Assembly: GCA_035995285.1 (NCBI GenBank)
Contig: DASYKO010000560.1
Coordinates: forward strand, 1 to 29,595
Reading direction: 5' to 3'
DNA: 29,595 nt
From: UBA7672 sp035995285
Lineage (GTDB): Bacteria; Pseudomonadota; Alphaproteobacteria; Caulobacterales; Hyphomonadaceae
Positions 25,557-29,595 of the stretch are shown in pieces. How positions within the stretch are numbered: the stretch's first letter is position 1; the number at the start of each line of letters is the position of its first letter. The notes under the pieces were generated by a model. It worked only from the letters and a program-made list of their open reading frames with translations. It was not told the origin of the DNA and searched no databases. The position numbers were made by a program, and so were the translations under genes.

Positions 25557-27791
25557 TTACCCTTCTATCTTCGAGAAATCTGCAACCCGATTCAACGCGT
25601 CGCGGATTTGCGAAAGCAGCATGAGACGATTGGCGCGGACGTTCTTGTCGTCCGCGTTTACCGTGACCTTGTCGAAGAAAGCATCGACCGGGCCACGGAG
25701 TTTCGAGAGGGCCTTCATGGCGCCTGCGAAATCTTCCTTTTCGAGCGCCGTGGAGGCAGCGGGCGCCGCCTGTTTGAGCGCCGAAAGGAGCGCATCCACT
25801 TCCGCCGGGTCTCCGGCCATGGCCTTGCCCTCGCCCGAGTAGGACTTGCCGTCCTTCTTTTCCTCGATGGCGAGGATGTTGGCAGCGCGCTTATAGCCCG
25901 CGAGCAGGTTCTTGCCGTCGTCCGTTCCGAGGAATTCGCCGAGGGCCGCAACCTTTCTGACCGCGCGAACGAGGTCATGCTCGTCGTGAGCAAAAACCGC
26001 GTCGATCAGATCGTGACGCGCACCTTGTTCACGCAGGTGGACTTTCAACCGATCAACAAAGAAGGAAAGAAGCCCCTGACTTTGTTCAAATAGGTAGAAC
26101 TGGTGCTTTGGATGTTGGTACTGCTCGGGCTTCGGAATCAGTCTGAGCTGCTTCTCGACATCTTCCGCCGAAAGTTGGCCGGTGTGATAGCGACGCTGAA
26201 CGTCCTCAATTTTCTTCCGATGCTCGTAGGACCGAATGTGATCGAACATTTCGACAATTGGACGCTCAAGAACTGACTTGAGGTCCAAGCGCAATTCATT
26301 TGCGAGTATGATGCGGATTGCGCCCAACGCCGCGCGACGCAACGCGAACGGGTCCTTCGATCCCGTTGGCTTTTCGTCGATCGCCCAGAAACCCACGAGT
26401 GTGTCCAGCTTGTCCCCGAGCGCAACGGCTGCCGACACTGGATCAGAAGGAACCTGATCCCCTGGCCCCTTCGGTTTGTAGTGGTCACGAACCGCATCGG
26501 CGATTGCCTGCGGTTCCTTCTGCAGCGTGGCGTAGTATCGCCCCATAGTTCCTTCAAGTTCGGGGAACTCTCCAACCACGTCGGAAACAAGATCGCACTT
26601 TGCGAGACGTCCTGCCCTGATTGCCAGATCCGGCAACGACGGATCATTCGCATACAACAGTTTTGCGAGACGGTTCGCGAACAACGAAATGCGCTCTGCC
26701 TTATGCAGAACCGTCCCAAGCTTCTCTTGGTACACGATGAGATCGAGTCTGCCGAAGCGGTCTTCGAGTTTGATCTTGCGGTCATTGTCCCAGAAGAAGC
26801 GGGCGTCGTTCAGCCTCGCGCTCAGCACGCGGGAATTGCCTTCGGCGATCTTCTGGCCACCGTCGGCGGCTTCGAGGTTGGCGACGACGATGAATTTGGG
26901 GGCGAGCTTGGCTTCCGCCCCGCCCTTCTCCTGAGGATAGCGCACGGCGAAGTATTTCTGGTGCGTGCGCATGGAGAGGCGGATCACTTCCGGGGGGAGA
27001 TCGAGGAAGGACTTGTCCATGTCTCCGATGATGACGACCGGGTATTCGGCGAGGCCGGCCACTTCTTCGAGCAGGCCGATGTCGTCGACGAGTTCGAGGT
27101 TCTGGGCGGCGCAGAGCTGCTTGGCTTCGGTGAGGATGGTTTCCTTGCGCTCTTCCCGCTCGAGGATGACGCGGCCCTTGTTCTTGAGGATGTCTTCGTA
27201 GTCTTCGAAGCGGCGCACCTTGTAGGGGCCGCGGCCCATGACGCGGTGGCCTTCGGTTAGGTTGTCGGACTTGATGCCGTCGATCTCGAAGGGGACGACC
27301 TCGCCATCGAAGGTGCAGAGGATGCGGGAGATGGGGCGGACCCAGCGCAGGTCTCCCGAGCCCCAGCGCATCGACTTGGGCCAGTGGAATGAGCGGATGA
27401 TGCTGGGGACCAGCTCGGCAATGAGCGCCGCGGTTTCCCGGCCCGGCTTGCGGACGTGGGCGACGTAGATCTTGCCCTTCTTGGGCACGTCGTGGAGATG
27501 CGCTTCCGAGATCGACTTGAGGCCGGCCTTGCGGAGGAAGCCGTCGATCGCGGGCTGGGGCGCGCCCTCTTTCGGACCTTGTATGTCTTCGGTGACGTCG
27601 GCGGATTTTGCCGGCAGGTCTTCGACTACCGCCACGAGCCTGCGGGGGCCGGAGAACCCCTTGATGGCGCCGGGAATGATGCCTGCCGCGGTGAAGCCAT
27701 CCATCAGGGCTTTCACGAGGTCGGCTTCCGCCTTCGCCTGCATGCGGGCGGGGATTTCCTCGGACAGGATTTCAAGCAGGAGCTGGGGCAT
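25557..27791 (-). CDS. glyS: Glycine-tRNA ligase beta subunit
   Basis: A 744-residue beta subunit of the tetrameric bacterial glycyl-tRNA synthetase. The N-terminus LLLEILSEEIPARMQ is diagnostic; further landmarks are the LSMRTHQKYFA segment, FFWDNDRKIKLEDR, an HD-like core, and the C-terminal anticodon-binding part ending LLSQIRDALNRVADFSKIEG. It should work with the alpha subunit GlyQ, whose gene is usually adjacent upstream but is not in this window. Bases about 26000-26750 use visibly less GC-biased third positions than both ends of the gene, suggesting a recombinant segment. The frame is intact throughout. Confidence 0.97.
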   Translation of the reverse strand: MPQLLLEILSEEIPARMQAKAEADLVKALMDGFTAAGIIPGAIKGFSGPRRLVAVVEDLPAKSADVTEDIQGPKEGAPQPAIDGFLRKAGLKSISEAHLHDVPKKGKIYVAHVRKPGRETAALIAELVPSIIRSFHWPKSMRWGSGDLRWVRPISRILCTFDGEVVPFEIDGIKSDNLTEGHRVMGRGPYKVRRFEDYEDILKNKGRVILEREERKETILTEAKQLCAAQNLELVDDIGLLEEVAGLAEYPVVIIGDMDKSFLDLPPEVIRLSMRTHQKYFAVRYPQEKGGAEAKLAPKFIVVANLEAADGGQKIAEGNSRVLSARLNDARFFWDNDRKIKLEDRFGRLDLIVYQEKLGTVLHKAERISLFANRLAKLLYANDPSLPDLAIRAGRLAKCDLVSDVVGEFPELEGTMGRYYATLQKEPQAIADAVRDHYKPKGPGDQVPSDPVSAAVALGDKLDTLVGFWAIDEKPTGSKDPFALRRAALGAIRIILANELRLDLKSVLERPIVEMFDHIRSYEHRKKIEDVQRRYHTGQLSAEDVEKQLRLIPKPEQYQHPKHQFYLFEQSQGLLSFFVDRLKVHLREQGARHDLIDAVFAHDEHDLVRAVRKVAALGEFLGTDDGKNLLAGYKRAANILAIEEKKDGKSYSGEGKAMAGDPAEVDALLSALKQAAPAASTALEKEDFAGAMKALSKLRGPVDAFFDKVTVNADDKNVRANRLMLLSQIRDALNRVADFSKIEG

Positions 27792-28148
27792 TTGCCTTGG
27801 CTTTGTACCCTTCTGGGGGCCGTGTTCGCAGTTGCAGAAACCGCAGCGTCAGTGCCGGGGAATGGGGCGGATGGCAAGGGTTGGCTGAGTGCGTTTCGGG
27901 TTCCCCCTCCCCCTTGTGGGGAGGGGTGCAGGGGTGGGGGGCGGCGAGCCGGGTAAGTTGGCGGATTTTCTAGCGCATCGCGCGCGCGGAGCAGCCCCCC
28001 TCACCCTACCCTCTCCCCACAAGGGGGGAGAGGTTTGGCCATGATCCTGCAATGGCGGGCGACACTTTCCCCCTCCGTCTCGCGGCTGCGCCGCGATCCA
28101 CCTCCCCCGCCTTCGGCGGTGGAGGCAAGGCGCCGGCGGTTGGGATGG
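27792..28148. other. Intergenic region filled with palindromic elements
   Basis: 357 bases upstream of glyS with no gene. It contains the inverted repeat at 27903-28032, a hairpin CGCGGC-TGC-GCCGCG (28081-28095) and a long stem with CCTCC..CCGCC against GGCGG..GGAGG (28101-28125). The glyS promoter should lie in the part nearest 27792, but I could not identify it. Confidence 0.6.
27903..28032. repeat. CCCCTCCC-type inverted repeat
   Basis: Left arm 27903-27941 and right arm 27995-28032 are imperfect reverse complements of about 38 bases. Each contains a CCCTTGTGGGGAG-like sub-hairpin around an ACAAG/CTTGT turn. Elements with this CCTCCCC-TTGTGGGGAGG character are frequent in intergenic DNA of many alphaproteobacteria (general recollection). 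Confidence 0.65.
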
Positions 28149-28628
28149 CTACTTCGGATTTTCGCCGAACATCGACTTGAGGCCTTCGGCCTGTTCGGCG
28201 GGCATGCGGGGGAGCATCACGCGGGTGGTGTAGTGGCCGATGAGTTCCTCGCCGCGGAGGAAGGCCCAGTCGAGGATCTGGCTGTCGTTGAACTCGATGA
28301 TAGCGCCGCGCTTGAGATCGCCCAGATAGGCCGGGTCGACCATCAGGTCTCCCACGAAATGGGTGTTGTCGCGGCGGGAGAGGCTTTCGACCCAGGTGTC
28401 TTCCGTGCCGGGCTTGCCGTCTTTCCGCGGGATCGCGACCTTGAGGGAGAAGTCGTACTCGTCGACTTCCGGCGCATCGTAGTGCTGCCAGAAATAGGGG
28501 AGTTTTGCGCGGGCCTGGTCTGAGGCGTGGGCGAGGTCGCGCTTGTATTGCGTGTCGTCGTCGGTCGCGCCGGAACAGGCGGCGAGGACGGCGAGAGCGA
28601 TGACGGCCATGAATCTCATGGCCGTCAT
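28149..28628 (-). CDS. DUF2314-type lipoprotein
   Basis: A 159-residue protein with a lipoprotein signal (MAVIALAVLAAC, lipobox LAAC, Cys18), so probably membrane-anchored in the periplasm. The mature part has LPYFWQHY, FSLKVAIPRKDG, TWVESLSRRDNTHFVGDLMVDPAYLGDLKRGAIIEFNDSQILDWAFLRG, matching the DUF2314 (YegJ-like) layout in which a charged 'W-V..L' strand is followed by 'G-x-L...P' and 'I.DW'. The biochemical role of this domain is not known to me. It begins 34 bases after the stop of the GST-like gene on the same strand, so the two probably share a transcript. An alternative start at the fourth codon (28619) is possible. Confidence 0.75.
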   Translation of the reverse strand: MTAMRFMAVIALAVLAACSGATDDDTQYKRDLAHASDQARAKLPYFWQHYDAPEVDEYDFSLKVAIPRKDGKPGTEDTWVESLSRRDNTHFVGDLMVDPAYLGDLKRGAIIEFNDSQILDWAFLRGEELIGHYTTRVMLPRMPAEQAEGLKSMFGENPK

Positions 28629-28662
28629 TTAGCGCGCGGCGGGGCTTCCCGCCACTGGTCTG

Positions 28663-29517
28663 CTATTGCGGCTTCGCAGGCGCGGGTGCCGGGGCCGGCG
28701 CGGCAGCCGCGGGAGCTGCAGGCGCGCGTGGGCCGAACGCCGGATGGGCTGGCAGGGCGGCGGGCGAGCCAGGGATGCCGTCCGGGCGGGCCTTGGCGAG
28801 CATGGCCTGGTAGGCGGGGCGCTGCTCGATCTTGGCCTTCCACGCATTGATGTTCGGGAACTTCGTCTTGTCGACGATGTTGAGCTGCATCGCGAAGTTG
28901 AGCGGGAAGACCATCATGATGTCGGCCGCGGTGAACTCGGCGCCGCCGAACCAGGGATGCTTGCCGAGATAGTCCTCGGCGAACTGCACTTCGTCTTCCG
29001 AGTCGACCAGGCGCGAGCGGGTCTTGGGCGGTGCGCTCATCCATACGCGGTAGTCGGCGATGACGCGGCTGGCGAGCGAGCCTTCGGCGTGGTGCATCCA
29101 GATCTGGTGGTTGGGATAATCGACGCTGTCGAGCGGCGGGGTGAGCTTGCCTGGCGCGTAGCGGTTGATGATCGTCTCGATGATGGCGCCGGATTCCGTG
29201 AGCACCTGATCGCCGATGGTGACCGTCGGCGCCACGGCCATGCCGGGGTTGATGGCGCGGATCTTGGCCATCGAGGCGGCGAGATCGCCGCGCACGAATT
29301 CCAGCTTGTAGGGAAGGCCGAGCTCTTCCATCAGCCAGACGATCCGCTCCGAGCGGCGGCCTTCGAGGTGGTAGATGGTGACTTCGGGCATCGTCATGGC
29401 GACAGGCGCCGCGGGGGCTGTAGGCGCAGCGGCCACAGGCGCGGCGGGGCTGCAGGCGGCGGCAAGCGCGATTGCGGCGCAGGCCGCGATCAGGCCATAT
29501 GCGAATTGGCGTTTCAT
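28663..29517 (-). CDS. Glutathione S-transferase-like protein with lipoprotein-type signal
   Basis: A 284-residue protein. Residues 1-22 are a positively charged start, a hydrophobic core (YGLIAACAAIALAAAC) and Cys22 in an AAAC lipobox-like context, then an Ala/Pro-rich linker to about 43. From MPEVTIYHLEGRRSERIVWLMEELGLPY a normal GST follows: thioredoxin-like half with cis-Pro in VAPTVTIG (Pro97) and the glutathione-binding ESGAI (Ser109), then the helical half with FTAADIMM (Asp199). An Ala/Pro tail ends the protein. GSTs are normally cytosolic, so export is unusual. The ATG at 29517 has a GGGA site; a start at Met41 or Met43 would give a cytosolic form but has no ribosome site. The gene is upstream of the DUF2314 lipoprotein. 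Confidence 0.8.
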   Translation of the reverse strand: MKRQFAYGLIAACAAIALAAACSPAAPVAAAPTAPAAPVAMTMPEVTIYHLEGRRSERIVWLMEELGLPYKLEFVRGDLAASMAKIRAINPGMAVAPTVTIGDQVLTESGAIIETIINRYAPGKLTPPLDSVDYPNHQIWMHHAEGSLASRVIADYRVWMSAPPKTRSRLVDSEDEVQFAEDYLGKHPWFGGAEFTAADIMMVFPLNFAMQLNIVDKTKFPNINAWKAKIEQRPAYQAMLAKARPDGIPGSPAALPAHPAFGPRAPAAPAAAAPAPAPAPAKPQ

Positions 29518-29595
29518 GTTGTTTCCCACCAGGCTTGTTGCTGGACTCGTCACAGTCCCACGTTGTGAGTGAGCCGTATCACGGTATGCTCGCGG

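Overview
The window looks like a chromosomal segment of a GC-rich alphaproteobacterium. The evidence is the pairing of glyS with ppdK, a nadABC operon preceded by a probable Nudix-type NadQ regulator gene, many Sec- and lipoprotein-exported small proteins, and several families of palindromic intergenic repeats. A lineage near Caulobacterales/Hyphomonadaceae would fit, but that is an impression and not a determination. There are no rRNA, tRNA, CRISPR, phage or insertion-sequence genes that I can support.

Layout. 1-300: a pair of inverted REP-like hairpins, the second providing the stop codon of a ThDP-dependent enzyme gene (293-1852, minus). 2302-5240 (plus): a compact operon of two tandem exported alpha/beta hydrolases, the second lacking its catalytic residues, followed by an outer-membrane barrel gene. 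5252-7796 (minus): a voltage-sensor-type ion channel, an atypical dihydroorotase, a terminator and a 48-residue membrane protein. 8057-10187 (plus): HD phosphohydrolase, tyrosine phosphatase and a NadQ-like Nudix/winged-helix regulator. 10291-12026: a small exported protein convergent with a porin-like barrel.

12301-17827 (plus) is the most striking region. It is a tightly coupled operon nadA, four tandem paralogous exported four-cysteine proteins, nadB, nadC. It is preceded by two copies of a dyad (12144-12170 and 12228-12247) that look like operators for the NadQ-like protein. The operon encodes the complete aspartate-to-nicotinate-mononucleotide route, yet four secreted proteins of unknown function sit inside it, linked by ATGA/GTGA stop-start overlaps. 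This is the best candidate for an undescribed system.

17971-22591 (minus): a SleB-type cell wall hydrolase, a frameshifted hypothetical gene, two exported hypotheticals and a DUF1697 protein, interspersed with palindromic repeats. 22677-27791 (minus): ppdK and glyS, the latter with an internal stretch of different base and codon use. 28149-29517 (minus): a DUF2314-type lipoprotein and a glutathione S-transferase carrying a lipoprotein-like signal peptide. Two copies of a 142-153 bp repeat with 11-bp terminal inverted repeats (20515-20656 and 25384-25536) show compensatory base changes in an internal hairpin.
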